Source: an uncultured Acidaminococcus sp. (lineage in GTDB: Bacteria > Bacillota > Negativicutes > Acidaminococcales > Acidaminococcaceae). From it: a DNA stretch of 57,032 nt. A program made the position numbers and the translations under genes. Where the stretch lies: positions 1 through 57,032 of the forward strand of contig OMYF01000010.1 of NCBI GenBank assembly GCA_900315205.1, written 5' to 3'. Shown here piece by piece: positions 32,774 through 41,786 of this stretch; the stretch's first letter is position 1, and every line of letters begins with the position of its first letter. Under the pieces are notes generated by a model that saw only the letters and a program-made list of their open reading frames with translations, searched no databases and had not been told where the DNA came from.

Positions 32774-35164
32774 ATGGATAAATCTACCGCTTATTTGCTT
32801 TGGTTCGAACAACTGGAAAGAAAAGATGTGGATATCGTCGGAGGCAAATCTTCTTCTCTGGGAGAAATGACTTCCAGGACGGATGTCCCGGTTCCTTACG
32901 GTTTTGCCACGACGGCTTACGCGTATCGGCACTTCATTGAAAAAACCGGTTTGAAGGACAAGCTGCGCGCACTGCTTGCTGAGCTGACCGATGTGGAAAA
33001 CAGCGAACTCCTCTCCAGTGTCTGCAAACGCATCCGGGAAGCCATCATGGAGCAGGAGATGCCTCAGGATCTGCAGGAAGCCATCGCGGGCGCCTATGCG
33101 GAACTTGCCAAAAAAATGGATCAGCCCGATCCGTATGTGGCTGTCCGTTCCAGTGCCACGGCGGAAGACCTGCCCGATGCCTCTTTTGCCGGACAGCAGG
33201 ATACATATCTCAATATCCGCGGTGCGGAAAATGTCATCCGCAAAGTAAAGGAATGCTATGCTTCCTGCTTTACGGACCGCGCTGTCTACTATCGTGAAAA
33301 ACAGGGCTATGACCATCTGTCCCTGGCCCTTTCGGCAGTCGTCCAGATGATGGTATTCTCCAAGGTTGCCGGTGTCATGTTCACGGTGAACGTGGCCAAC
33401 GGCGATGATAAGAATATCATGATCGAAGGGGCCTACGGGCTCGGGGAATATGTCGTGGGCGGCATTGTCACCCCGGACAGTTATGTGGTCTCCAAAGCGG
33501 ACATGAAGATCCTTTCCGTCACTGTCAACGGACAGGACAAGAAGCTGATCCGCAGGGAAGGCGGCGAAACCGTCGAAGTGGCTGTGCCGGAAGCAGACCG
33601 GAAGCGGCAGAAGCTGACGAACAGCCAGATCCTGGAGCTGGCCGGTTATGCCAAGAAGATCGAAAAACACTATGGCTGCTACATGGATATGGAATGGGCC
33701 GTCGATGAGCGGGACGGCAAGATCTGGATCCTGCAGGCACGGCCGGAAACCGTGTGGTCCCGGCGCAATAAAGAAAAGAAGGCTGCCGAGGAAGCTCCTG
33801 CAGCGGCTGAAAAAGAAGCAAAAGTCCTTGTCAAGGGCCTGCCCGCCAGCCCGGGTCAGGGGTATGGCAAAGCCCATGTCATCATGGATCCGTCCGATAT
33901 CGAAGAATTCAAGGATGGTGAAATCCTGGTGACCGAAATGACCGCTCCTGACTGGGTGCCGGCCATGAAGAAGGCTCAGGCCATCGTCACGGACAGCGGC
34001 GGCATGACCTGCCATGCGTCCATCGTCAGCCGGGAACTGGGAATCCCCTGCATCGTGGGGACAAAGTCCCGCGGCCAGGCTGCCACGGAAGTCCTCAAGA
34101 CCGGTGATGAAATCACGGTCGATGCTTCCAATGGTGTGGTCTTTGCCGGCAATCTGCAGATCAAGAAAGCCGAAGCGGCAGCAGCACCGGCAGGTGCTGT
34201 CACTGTGGCCGAAACATTCCCGGTGACGGGCACGAAGATCTATATGAACCTGGGTGATCCTTCCCTGGCTGATAAATATTCCAGCCTGCCCTGCGACGGC
34301 ATTGGACTGATGCGCGAGGAATTCATCTGGACGACCTATATCCATGAGCATCCCCTGTATCTCATCAAGACCGGCCATCCGGAAAAGGTCGTGGATCAGC
34401 TCGCCGACGGGTTCCGCAAGGTCTGCCAGGCCATGGCGCCGCGGCCTGTCACGCTGCGCTTCAGCGACTTCAAGTCCAGTGAGTACCGTGACCTTAAGGG
34501 CGGGGAGGAATTCGAACCTCATGAACCGAGTGCACTCCTTGGCTGGAGAGGCGCTTCCCGTTACTATGATCCGAAATATACCGAAGCTTTCCGTCTGGAA
34601 GTCAAGGCTGTCCGCAAGGTCCGCGAGGAGTTCGGCCTCAAGAACCTGAATGTCATGATTCCTTTCTGCCGCACGGTGGAAGAATGTGCCAAGGTCGTCC
34701 GCATCATGGAAGAAGAAGGCCTGCACAGAGGTCCTGACTTCAAAGTATGGCTGATGGCGGAAATCCCTGCGAACATCATCTTGGCAGATCAGTTCAACGC
34801 CTTCGTCGACGGGTATTCCATCGGGTCCAATGACCTCACCATGCTGACTCTGGGCTGTGACCGGGACAACGATGTCATTTCCCACCTCTTTGATGAACGG
34901 AACCTCGCCGTCAAGCGTTCGGTCCGTCATCTGATCGAAGTGGCGCACCGGGACGGCAAGACCGTATCCCTCTGCGGCCAGGCTCCGAGTGTCTATCCGG
35001 AATTTGCAGAATTCCTTGTCCAGTGCGGCATCGACAGCATGTCCGTCAACCCGGATGCAGTGAAATTTACCCGCAAACTCGTTGCTCAGGTGGAGCAGCG
35101 GATCATCCTTGACAAACTGACCGGCCGCGGCCGCAGCACAAACGAAGAAGAACTGGCCTGGTAA
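32774..35164 (+). CDS. ppsA: Phosphoenolpyruvate synthase
   Basis: This 796-residue enzyme makes PEP from pyruvate and ATP. The N-terminal nucleotide-binding domain has GGKSSSLGEM, RSSATAEDLPDASFAGQQDTYLN and an EWAVDERDGKIWILQARPETVW end near residue 325. The swivelling domain carries the phospho-His in DSGGMTCHASIVSRELGIPCIVGT near residue 415. The C-terminal PEP-binding barrel has GSNDLTMLTLGCDRDN and CGQAPS with its catalytic Cys. Length and motifs indicate PpsA rather than pyruvate phosphate dikinase. Its regulators CcpN and PSRP follow downstream. Confidence 0.94.
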   Translation: MDKSTAYLLWFEQLERKDVDIVGGKSSSLGEMTSRTDVPVPYGFATTAYAYRHFIEKTGLKDKLRALLAELTDVENSELLSSVCKRIREAIMEQEMPQDLQEAIAGAYAELAKKMDQPDPYVAVRSSATAEDLPDASFAGQQDTYLNIRGAENVIRKVKECYASCFTDRAVYYREKQGYDHLSLALSAVVQMMVFSKVAGVMFTVNVANGDDKNIMIEGAYGLGEYVVGGIVTPDSYVVSKADMKILSVTVNGQDKKLIRREGGETVEVAVPEADRKRQKLTNSQILELAGYAKKIEKHYGCYMDMEWAVDERDGKIWILQARPETVWSRRNKEKKAAEEAPAAAEKEAKVLVKGLPASPGQGYGKAHVIMDPSDIEEFKDGEILVTEMTAPDWVPAMKKAQAIVTDSGGMTCHASIVSRELGIPCIVGTKSRGQAATEVLKTGDEITVDASNGVVFAGNLQIKKAEAAAAPAGAVTVAETFPVTGTKIYMNLGDPSLADKYSSLPCDGIGLMREEFIWTTYIHEHPLYLIKTGHPEKVVDQLADGFRKVCQAMAPRPVTLRFSDFKSSEYRDLKGGEEFEPHEPSALLGWRGASRYYDPKYTEAFRLEVKAVRKVREEFGLKNLNVMIPFCRTVEECAKVVRIMEEEGLHRGPDFKVWLMAEIPANIILADQFNAFVDGYSIGSNDLTMLTLGCDRDNDVISHLFDERNLAVKRSVRHLIEVAHRDGKTVSLCGQAPSVYPEFAEFLVQCGIDSMSVNPDAVKFTRKLVAQVEQRIILDKLTGRGRSTNEEELAW

Positions 35165-35183
35165 GCTCCGGCTTGCCTGCTGA

Positions 35184-35222
35184 AAAAACGGGGCTGACGC
35201 AGTATGCGGCAGCCCCGTTTTT
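35184..35222 (+). terminator. Terminator of ppsA
   Basis: A 13-bp stem, A-run plus CGGGGCTG (35184-35196) with CAGCCCCG plus T-run (35210-35222). Confidence 0.9.
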
Positions 35223-35288
35223 CGGCAGAGCCCTGATCCGGCTGGCGGTGTAGAACCGTCAGGATCTGCCGGGAAAGGGCTTGACGGA

Positions 35289-36008
35289 ATGAAATTTTCA
35301 GTTTACGCTAACAGCGTATGGAAGGATATTGTTATTCGAAAGGCGGTGAGTCCCATTCCTTTAAGTGACAGACAGCAAAAGATTGCTGAAATCGTACGGC
35401 GGAACGGCCCGGTAACGGGACAGCAGATTGCCCGGGATCTGGGACTGACGCGAGCTGCCCTGCGGTCCGATCTGGCCATCCTGACCATGAGCGGGATCCT
35501 GGACGCGCGTCCCCATGTGGGGTATTTCTATACGGGAAAGAATACCCTCGGGCTCCTTGTGGAAGAACTGTCCTCCATCCTGGTCAAGGATATCCAGTCC
35601 GTGCCCATCGTCGTAGCCAGTGACAAAAGTGCCTATGATGCTGTCGTGACGATGTTTCTCGAGGACATCGGCACGCTCTTCGTGGTGGATGAGAACCATT
35701 TCCTTACAGGAGTGATTTCCCGTAAGGATCTCCTGAAGGCAGCTCTGAATGCAGGTGCGGATCTGCATGATCTGCCCGTTGCCATGGTCATGACCCCGCT
35801 GAGCAAAATGGTGACAGCCGCTCCGGATGAACCGGCAGCCGCGGCAGCCCGCCGGCTGATCGATGCGGAGATTGACTGCCTGCCCGTAGTAGAACCGGGC
35901 GGGGAGGACCGCCGCCGGTACAAACTGATCGGACGCGTATCCAAAACCAATATGACCCGTCTGCTGGCAGAGCTGGCAGAAGGAAAGGGAGGAGTGTATC
36001 ATGGCTAA
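35289..36008 (+). CDS. ccpN: CcpN-like transcriptional repressor (HTH plus CBS pair)
   Basis: This protein has an N-terminal winged helix (RQQKIAEIVRRNGPVTGQQIARDLGLTRAALRSDLAILTMSGILDARPHVGYFYTG) and two CBS domains (FLEDIGTLFVVDENHFLTGVISRKDL; VMTPLSKMVTAAPDEP onward). It closely follows B. subtilis CcpN, which represses gluconeogenic genes. The ATG at 35289 has AAAGGG nine bases upstream and gives 239 residues. A GTG at 35346 would match the B. subtilis start and length better (220 residues), and a TTGACG plus an ACGCT/AGCGT dyad lie between, so the true start is uncertain. It overlaps the PSRP gene by eight bases. Confidence 0.9.
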   Translation: MKFSVYANSVWKDIVIRKAVSPIPLSDRQQKIAEIVRRNGPVTGQQIARDLGLTRAALRSDLAILTMSGILDARPHVGYFYTGKNTLGLLVEELSSILVKDIQSVPIVVASDKSAYDAVVTMFLEDIGTLFVVDENHFLTGVISRKDLLKAALNAGADLHDLPVAMVMTPLSKMVTAAPDEPAAAAARRLIDAEIDCLPVVEPGGEDRRRYKLIGRVSKTNMTRLLAELAEGKGGVYHG

Positions 36009-36822
36009 GGCACCTATCATCTATGCCATTTCCGATTCGATCGGTGAAACATCGGAGTCGGTCGTCCGGGCGACGACAAGCCAGTTCGTCCAGGAAAAAT
36101 TCGATATTATCCGCATCCCCTACGTGAACAGCGTGGAACAGATCGATAAACTCATGCAGGAAGCCAAGGAGCAGAATGCTGTTGTCTGCTACACGATCGT
36201 ATCTCCGGACATCCGCAAGGCCATTGCAGAAAAGGCTGTGGAGCGGGATGTGGAAGTCGTCGATATCCTGGGGCCCGTGCTGAAAGCGATCGAGACCACG
36301 TCGGGACTGCTGCCGAAGAATCAGCCCGGCCTGATCCATGCAATGGATCATGAATATTTCAAACGTGTGGCTGCCGTGGAATTTGCCATCAAATATGATG
36401 ACGGCAAGAATCCCTGGGGCCTGACGAAGGCGGACCTTGTCATTATCGGCGTCTCCCGTACTTCCAAGACACCTCTTTCCATGTATCTTGCCAACAAGCA
36501 GCTCAAGGTGGCCAACGTGCCACTCGTGCCGGAGATCCCGCCCCCTGAGGAACTGTTCAAGGTGCCGTCGGACCGCATCATCGGTCTCCTGATCGATCCG
36601 TACAAGCTGAATGAGATCCGCCTGGCAAGGCTCAAGGCCATGGGCCTTACGGATGGGGCCAATTACGCTGATCTGCGCCGCATCTCGGAAGAACTCGATT
36701 ATGCCAGGGCCATCATGCAGCGTCTCCACTGCAAGATCATCAACGTGTCGAACCGTGCCATCGAAGAGACGGCCAGCCTGATCCTGGATTACCTGCGGAA
36801 GAAATTCGGCTTTGAATATTGA
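36001..36822 (+). CDS. PEP synthase regulatory protein (PSRP/YqfL family, DUF299)
   Basis: This 273-residue bifunctional kinase/pyrophosphorylase belongs to the DUF299 family. The P-loop is GVSRTSKTPLSMYLANK near residue 150; the N terminus has YAISDSIGETSE and the middle MDHEYFKRVAAVEFAIKYDDG. It phosphorylates a Thr next to the catalytic His of PEP synthase (or of pyruvate phosphate dikinase) to inactivate it and removes the phosphate with Pi. The adjacent ppsA, with the sequence SGGMTCHAS including the Thr two residues before the His, is the obvious target. It is translationally coupled to ccpN. Confidence 0.92.
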   Translation: MAKAPIIYAISDSIGETSESVVRATTSQFVQEKFDIIRIPYVNSVEQIDKLMQEAKEQNAVVCYTIVSPDIRKAIAEKAVERDVEVVDILGPVLKAIETTSGLLPKNQPGLIHAMDHEYFKRVAAVEFAIKYDDGKNPWGLTKADLVIIGVSRTSKTPLSMYLANKQLKVANVPLVPEIPPPEELFKVPSDRIIGLLIDPYKLNEIRLARLKAMGLTDGANYADLRRISEELDYARAIMQRLHCKIINVSNRAIEETASLILDYLRKKFGFEY

Positions 36823-36843
36823 TCCAGTCGTCCTGGCATGATA

Positions 36844-36877
36844 AAAACCGGACAGCTCAGCTGAGCTGTCCGGTTTT
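36844..36877. terminator. Bidirectional terminator, perfect 34-base palindrome
   Basis: The sequence 36844-36877 is fully self-complementary and runs from AAAA to TTTT. It terminates the ppsA regulatory pair on the plus strand and overlaps the stop codon of the convergent lptA-like gene at 36857. Confidence 0.9.
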
Positions 36878-37327
36878 GACGTTATATATGAGGCTGTCGC
36901 GTCTGCCTGTTTCTTTGCCCTTTTGATACACGACGTGGCCCTTGAAGCGGGCTTCTTTTGTCTTCCAGTCATATGTGCCCTCGTCCGCCGTGATGCTGAG
37001 GCCGTCCCGGTCAAAACGGAGGGGCCCTTTGATTTCGGCGTTGTGGCGTGCGCCGCTTACATAAGCTTCCTGACCGGTGAACGTGAGCCCATCCTGGATG
37101 AGGCGCACATGGCCGCTGGCGCGGAGATCGTTCGACAGGAAGGAAACAATGGCTTTGTCGGCAGAAATCGTCCGCTCTTCCGTGGCGACGGATACATTGC
37201 CCGTCAGTTCATAGGTCATGGTATCGGCATTGAAGCGCTGATGATCATAATGGATCACCGGAGCTGCTGCTGCAGGCCGCAGCAGGAAGAACAGCAGGGG
37301 CAGAAGGATGAAGAACAGTCGTTTCAT
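36857..37327 (-). CDS. LptA/OstA-like periplasmic LPS transport protein
   Basis: This 156-residue protein has a clear signal peptide (MKRLFFILLPLLFFLL, cleavage near PAAAA) and an OstA/LptA beta-jellyroll repeat: FNADTMTYELTGNVSVATEERTISADKAIV, LRASGHVRLIQDGLTFTGQEAYV and ITADEGTYDWKTKEARFKGHV. LptA forms the periplasmic bridge carrying LPS to the outer membrane. It stands alone, not with lptB/lptC. Its last codons overlap a bidirectional terminator. It is direct evidence for a diderm host. Confidence 0.85.
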   Translation of the reverse strand: MKRLFFILLPLLFFLLRPAAAAPVIHYDHQRFNADTMTYELTGNVSVATEERTISADKAIVSFLSNDLRASGHVRLIQDGLTFTGQEAYVSGARHNAEIKGPLRFDRDGLSITADEGTYDWKTKEARFKGHVVYQKGKETGRRDSLIYNVKTGQLS

Positions 37328-37464
37328 CAGGATAATCCACCTTTCATCTCCATGCGGGCAGAGGACCCGCTTTTTTAGTGATTGGATTCCGCCGTTTGTG
37401 GGCGTTCCCAGTATTATACCGTATTTCAGGAAATTTGGCGTTAAAAAAAGGAATTTCCATAAAA

Positions 37465-37482
37465 GTGTAGAATATTATACAC
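37465..37482. promoter_or_regulatory. Dyad with TATTAT box upstream of dnaG
   Basis: GTGTA (37465-37469) and TACAC (37478-37482) flank an AT core containing TATTAT (37473-37478), a candidate -10 box; no good -35 is seen. The rest of the 246-base spacer (37328-37573) shows no gene. Confidence 0.35.
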
Positions 37483-37573
37483 AAGTGAGTAATGAAGGGT
37501 TTTCAACAGGCTCCGTATCCGGGATGGATGTCCGGCGGCGGAGGCTTTTTTAAGCAGTGCGGGATGGTCAGCG

Positions 37574-39385
37574 ATGGCAGATATGAAGGCGCAGTATGAA
37601 AACTTCAAAGAGCAGGTCAGACAGGCTGCGGATATTGTCAGCGTCGTTTCTGAAACAGTGGCCCTGAAACGGAAGGGTACCCGCTTTTGGGGCTGCTGTC
37701 CGTTCCACAGTGAAAAAACACCTTCTTTTACAGTGAATCCGGAAAAGGGATTCTTCCACTGTTTTGGCTGCGGTGCCGGCGGGGATGTGTTCACTTTTGT
37801 GATGAAACGGGACCATGTCGATTTTCCCGGAGCCCTGAAGCTGCTGGCCAATAAATTCGGGATCCCCATTCCGGAACGGGAGAAGACGGCTGAGGAGCTT
37901 CGGCGCGAAAAAGAAGCAAAGGCGGTCTATGAGGCCAATGAGCTGGCAGCCCGTTTCTTCCATGCCTGCCTTACGAAAACCCGCTATGGGAAGAAAGGAA
38001 TTGCCTATCTGGAAAGCCGCGGCATCGGAAACGATATCATCGAATCCTTTACGCTTGGCCTCGCTCCTCCGGATTTTTCGGCACTCCATAAAGCACTGGA
38101 AAAACGCGGTGTCTCAGAAAAGGTGCTCCTTCAGGCAGGCCTTGTCAGTGCCCGCGGATCGGGCGGTGTCTATGACAAGTTCCGGGAACGGATCATGATA
38201 CCCATCAGGAATCCACGGGGCCGGACCGTCGGGTTTACCGGACGCATCCTGGACAAGGACGCGTCTCCGGCCAAGTACATGAATACCGGTGAAACACCCT
38301 GGTTCCATAAAGGCCGGCTGCTCTTCGGCCTGGACCGGGCGGCTCCGTCCATCCGGCAGCGGCAGCAGGCCCTTATCGTGGAAGGCCATATGGATGCCAT
38401 CAGCCTCCACGCGGCCGGGATCACCTGGGCTGTGGCCTCCATGGGCACCGCTTTTACGGAAGACCAGGCCCGCCTGCTCAGGAATCTGACGCGGGAAGTC
38501 ATCTTTTGCTTCGACAGTGATACAGCCGGACGGAATGCCGCGATGCGGGCCATCCCCATGGGACTCAAGGCGGGGCTTTCCGTCAGGGTCATGCATGTGA
38601 CGGATGGCAAGGATCCGGATGAATTCATCCGCAAAGAGGGACGCGAAGCCTTTGATGCCCTGATCCGGGGCGCACTGGGCGGGATCGACTACGAAGTGGA
38701 AACTGCGCTTTCCCACTATGACACGGATACTCTCGCCGGAAAGGTCGGTGCGGTGGCGGAAATCCTGCCGTTTTTCCGGGACTGCCGGAGTGATGTGGAA
38801 ACAGGGGAACGGATCCGGGGACTGGCCCGGACCCTTGATATCGATGAGGAGCAGATCCGGAGCGAGTACCGCAAGCTTACAGGCCGAAACGGGAAAAAGC
38901 CGTTCAACCCGGAATGGCTGGCTCAGCGCGGACTGAAAGCCGCCAGTCCGACGGAACAGGCGGAGCGCTGCGTCCTGCGTGCTTTCCTGGAAGGCGTGCG
39001 GCCCGCACCGGCCCAGGAAGGGATCGCCCATGAGGAAGCCTTTACGACTCCGGAACGCAGGAAGATTTTCCTGAGTTTCCTGAAACGCTGTCAGGAAGGC
39101 AGTTTCCACGATGCCCGGGAGCTTTTTGAAGAGCTGGAGGGAAATGAAGCGTCGGAACTTACAAGGATCCTGACACTGCCAATCAGGCCGGAGACGCTGC
39201 CGCAGGTCCTGTCGGACTGCCTGACAAAACTGCAGATCGCGGCACTGGAAAAGGAATATGAGAAACACAGCCGGCAGGCTGGAATCTACGAAAAGGAAGG
39301 AAATGAAAAATTTTTAGAGGAATTGGAACAATGCCGACGAATAAAATCGGAGATAGAAAAATTAACGATCCTTACACAGAAATAG
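37574..39385 (+). CDS. dnaG: DNA primase
   Basis: This 603-residue primase has the CHC2 zinc finger ([28 protein letters not shown]) near residues 40-65, the RNA polymerase domain with the TOPRIM motif [14 protein letters not shown] and [11 protein letters not shown] near residues 270-320, and a C-terminal helicase-binding region. It makes RNA primers for replication. It is followed 43 bases later by rpoD, part of the classical macromolecular synthesis arrangement. The ribosome site is weak (GATGGTCAGCG), common for dnaG. Confidence 0.96.
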   Translation: MADMKAQYENFKEQVRQAADIVSVVSETVALKRKGTRFWGCCPFHSEKTPSFTVNPEKGFFHCFGCGAGGDVFTFVMKRDHVDFPGALKLLANKFGIPIPEREKTAEELRREKEAKAVYEANELAARFFHACLTKTRYGKKGIAYLESRGIGNDIIESFTLGLAPPDFSALHKALEKRGVSEKVLLQAGLVSARGSGGVYDKFRERIMIPIRNPRGRTVGFTGRILDKDASPAKYMNTGETPWFHKGRLLFGLDRAAPSIRQRQQALIVEGHMDAISLHAAGITWAVASMGTAFTEDQARLLRNLTREVIFCFDSDTAGRNAAMRAIPMGLKAGLSVRVMHVTDGKDPDEFIRKEGREAFDALIRGALGGIDYEVETALSHYDTDTLAGKVGAVAEILPFFRDCRSDVETGERIRGLARTLDIDEEQIRSEYRKLTGRNGKKPFNPEWLAQRGLKAASPTEQAERCVLRAFLEGVRPAPAQEGIAHEEAFTTPERRKIFLSFLKRCQEGSFHDARELFEELEGNEASELTRILTLPIRPETLPQVLSDCLTKLQIAALEKEYEKHSRQAGIYEKEGNEKFLEELEQCRRIKSEIEKLTILTQK

Positions 39386-39428
39386 CAAATGGGATTGTCT
39401 GTTACAGGAGAAAGGAGGGAACGCCTCG

Positions 39429-41174
39429 ATGACCGAAAAAGAAAAGACGGCGCTGGATAAGACCGATGCAGTCAGAGAAACAGCAAAGAAGGCGTCCGCT
39501 GCCAGGAGTACGGAAAAGAAAACCAGGACCAAAAAGGCAGCTTCGGGTGAAAAGGGGAAAGCTGCCAAAAAAGGGAAGGCCAAGACTGCTGCAGAATATC
39601 TGGCGGAATTTGAAAGTCTGGCCAAAAAGAATTCCGGCGTTCTCACATACAAGGAAATCCAGGACCGGATGCAGAACCAGGATTCTATTTCTGTCGACGA
39701 GATGGATGAAATCTACAGCAAACTGGCTGAAAAGAATATCGAGGTCATCGATGATGATGCAGAAGACGAAGAGCCGCCGCAGATCGATGACAATGAACTC
39801 AAGATCGAAGAATCCGAACTGAGCAATCTTTCCGTCCCTGAAGGCGTCATTGTGGACGATCCGGTCCGCATGTACCTGAAGGAAATCGGCCGCGTGCCCC
39901 TGCTTGCCGGCGATGATGAAGTCAAGCTGGCCAAGCGGACCGACAAGGGCAATCAGGCGAAAGCCATCAAAGACGGGACGATTCCCGAAGTGGACCATGA
40001 ACCCGTCAACAAACGGCTGTCGCCGGCAAAACTCCTGGATCAGATGGAGGCCCTCCTGAGCCGGGAAGAAGCCTGGTGTAATGAACGCACAGTGACCATT
40101 GTGTACCATCTGGTGCAGCAGCTCATGCCCAAAGAAAAACCGCTTGAGCTGGTGGAACTGAACAAGTACTGCGGAGCTTTTACACAGGACGAGAAGAAAC
40201 GCATCCAGCGGCTGCTCCTGGAAAACGGCTATACCCTGCTGCGTCCGGCTAAAAACAGTGAAGAGAAGGAAAAGCCCGAGAGCGAGGATAATGCCGAGGA
40301 AACGGCTGCTCTTGTCACGCTGCAGGAGCTGCTCACAGTCCTCGAGGGCAAACTTGCCGAGGTGCCGGAGGACGACGCACTGAAAAACCGTTTCGAAACG
40401 GATCGGAAACGCTTCCGGATTGTCCTGAACCGGGAGATTTCCGTGGGAGAGAATGCCAAAAAATGCCTCTCTGAAGCCAACCTCCGCCTGGTTGTTTCCA
40501 TCGCCAAGCGTTATGTCGGCCGGGGCATGCTGTTCCTGGACCTGATCCAGGAAGGCAACCTGGGACTGATCAAGGCTGTCGAGAAATTCGACTATAACAA
40601 AGGGTTTAAATTCAGTACGTACGCAACCTGGTGGATCCGTCAGGCCATTACAAGAGCCATTGCCGATCAGGCACGGACGATCCGGATCCCTGTCCACATG
40701 GTCGAGACCATCAATAAACTGGTCCGTGTATCCCGCCAGCTGCTGCAGGAACTGGGAAGGGAACCGACCCCGGATGAAATCGCCAAAGAAATGGAAGTCC
40801 CGGTGGAACGGGTGCGGGAAATCCAGAAGATCGCACAGGAACCGGTTTCTCTTGAAACGCCTATCGGCGAAGAAGAAGATTCCCATCTGGGTGACTTCAT
40901 CGAAGATCAGGAAGCACCTTCTCCTGCTGACGCGGCTTCGTACACACTGCTGCAGGAACAGCTGGGCAAGGTGCTGCAGGATAATCTGAGCCCGCGGGAA
41001 AGACGGGTGCTGGAACTGCGGTTCGGCCTCATTGACGGCCGGCAGCGCACACTGGAGGAAGTGGGACAGTATTTCGGCGTGACGCGGGAACGGATCCGGC
41101 AGATCGAGGCCAAGGCTCTGCGTAAACTGAGGAGCCCGAAGCGGAGCAAGCCGCTCAAGGAGTTCCTGGAATAG
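39429..41174 (+). CDS. rpoD: Primary sigma factor RpoD with large insertion
   Basis: This 581-residue sigma-70 factor has a Lys/Ala-rich N terminus (residues 1-52), region 1.1-like helices and region 1.2 ([28 protein letters not shown], to residue 170). Region 2 follows ([57 protein letters not shown], from residue 351), then region 3. Region 4.2 has the [31 protein letters not shown]. Residues about 171-341 are an insertion between 1.2 and 2.1, absent from usual Firmicutes sigma-A (about 370 residues). GAAAGGAGGG precedes the ATG. Confidence 0.96.
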   Translation: MTEKEKTALDKTDAVRETAKKASAARSTEKKTRTKKAASGEKGKAAKKGKAKTAAEYLAEFESLAKKNSGVLTYKEIQDRMQNQDSISVDEMDEIYSKLAEKNIEVIDDDAEDEEPPQIDDNELKIEESELSNLSVPEGVIVDDPVRMYLKEIGRVPLLAGDDEVKLAKRTDKGNQAKAIKDGTIPEVDHEPVNKRLSPAKLLDQMEALLSREEAWCNERTVTIVYHLVQQLMPKEKPLELVELNKYCGAFTQDEKKRIQRLLLENGYTLLRPAKNSEEKEKPESEDNAEETAALVTLQELLTVLEGKLAEVPEDDALKNRFETDRKRFRIVLNREISVGENAKKCLSEANLRLVVSIAKRYVGRGMLFLDLIQEGNLGLIKAVEKFDYNKGFKFSTYATWWIRQAITRAIADQARTIRIPVHMVETINKLVRVSRQLLQELGREPTPDEIAKEMEVPVERVREIQKIAQEPVSLETPIGEEEDSHLGDFIEDQEAPSPADAASYTLLQEQLGKVLQDNLSPRERRVLELRFGLIDGRQRTLEEVGQYFGVTRERIRQIEAKALRKLRSPKRSKPLKEFLE

Positions 41175-41181
41175 GAAACAG

Positions 41182-41210
41182 TTGACGCGGTTTCGAAACC
41201 TGAGTATAAT
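41182..41210 (+). promoter_or_regulatory. tRNA promoter
   Basis: TTGACG at 41182-41187 and TATAAT at 41205-41210 with a 17-base spacer; the tRNA begins at 41221. Confidence 0.85.
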
Positions 41211-41220
41211 TTTAAAGTCG

Positions 41221-41294
41221 GGCCTATAGCTCAGCGGTAGAGCCACCGGCTCATAACCGGTTGGTCCTAGGTTCGAACCCTAGTGGGCCCACCA
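41221..41294 (+). tRNA. tRNA with CAT anticodon (elongator Met or Ile2)
   Basis: A 74-base cloverleaf with encoded CCA. The acceptor is GGGCCTA/TGGGCCC, the anticodon stem is CCGG-type with loop CTCATAA (anticodon CAT), and the T arm is CTAGG-TTCGAAC-CCTAG. The C4-G69 and C5-G68 pairs are found in tRNA-Ile2 targets of TilS, but this alone does not separate Ile2 from elongator Met. It is not initiator-like. Confidence 0.88.
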
Positions 41295-41304
41295 CTGTAA
41301 AGAC

Positions 41305-41349
41305 AAGACTGTGAAGAAATGCATCGCTGCATTCTTTCACAGTCTTTTT
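41305..41349 (+). terminator. tRNA terminator
   Basis: A long hairpin, AAGACTGTGAA... (from 41305) with TTCACAGTCTT (to 41346), interrupted by one mismatch pair and followed by five T. Confidence 0.85.
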
Positions 41350-41560
41350 GGCTTTTCTGACCCGGCTGGCTGAGCAGTGCAAAAACTGTACCGACTGCCT
41401 GCACATATTTCTTCTCCGTGATCTGCGGAAGACGAAAGCTTCCTGGGACATCACGCAGGGTTATATTCGAAATCTGGAAGATAAAAATATCAGAAAACTG
41501 CAGAAAAAATATCATAAGTGTACAGTTTTAATGAAAAATCTGCAAAAGAAACAATACTGA

Positions 41561-41589
41561 TTCACAAAGCGTGTCAATTATGGTATAGT
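41561..41589 (+). promoter_or_regulatory. Promoter of the abgT-M20 cluster
   Basis: TTCACA at 41561-41566 and TATAGT at 41584-41589, 17-base spacer. The start near 41596 leaves a leader of about 190 bases before abgT, in which I see no known riboswitch motif or terminator. 41350-41560 is otherwise featureless. Confidence 0.65.
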
Positions 41590-41786
41590 AAATGCAAATA
41601 TATGGGACATTATGTAAAAAAAAGTAAAAAACGTTCGTGCGGATTTGCGGCGATCCTCCACTTTTGCATAATGGCTCAAAATGCGGGACAGGAGGTAAGG
41701 AAGGCCGGGCTGTACAGCATTCAGTCCGTTTGAAGGGGAAAATGTGGGGGAAGACAGTCATTTGTCAGAGGAAAGGTGGAGAACTT

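Noticed and set aside
39402..41246. Long open frame (about 600 codons) antisense to rpoD
   Set aside because: Its length follows from the codon bias of rpoD on the other strand; there is no family motif and rpoD is certain.
41596..41786. Folate (THF) riboswitch in the abgT leader
   Set aside because: No THF riboswitch core or long-range pairing could be recognised.
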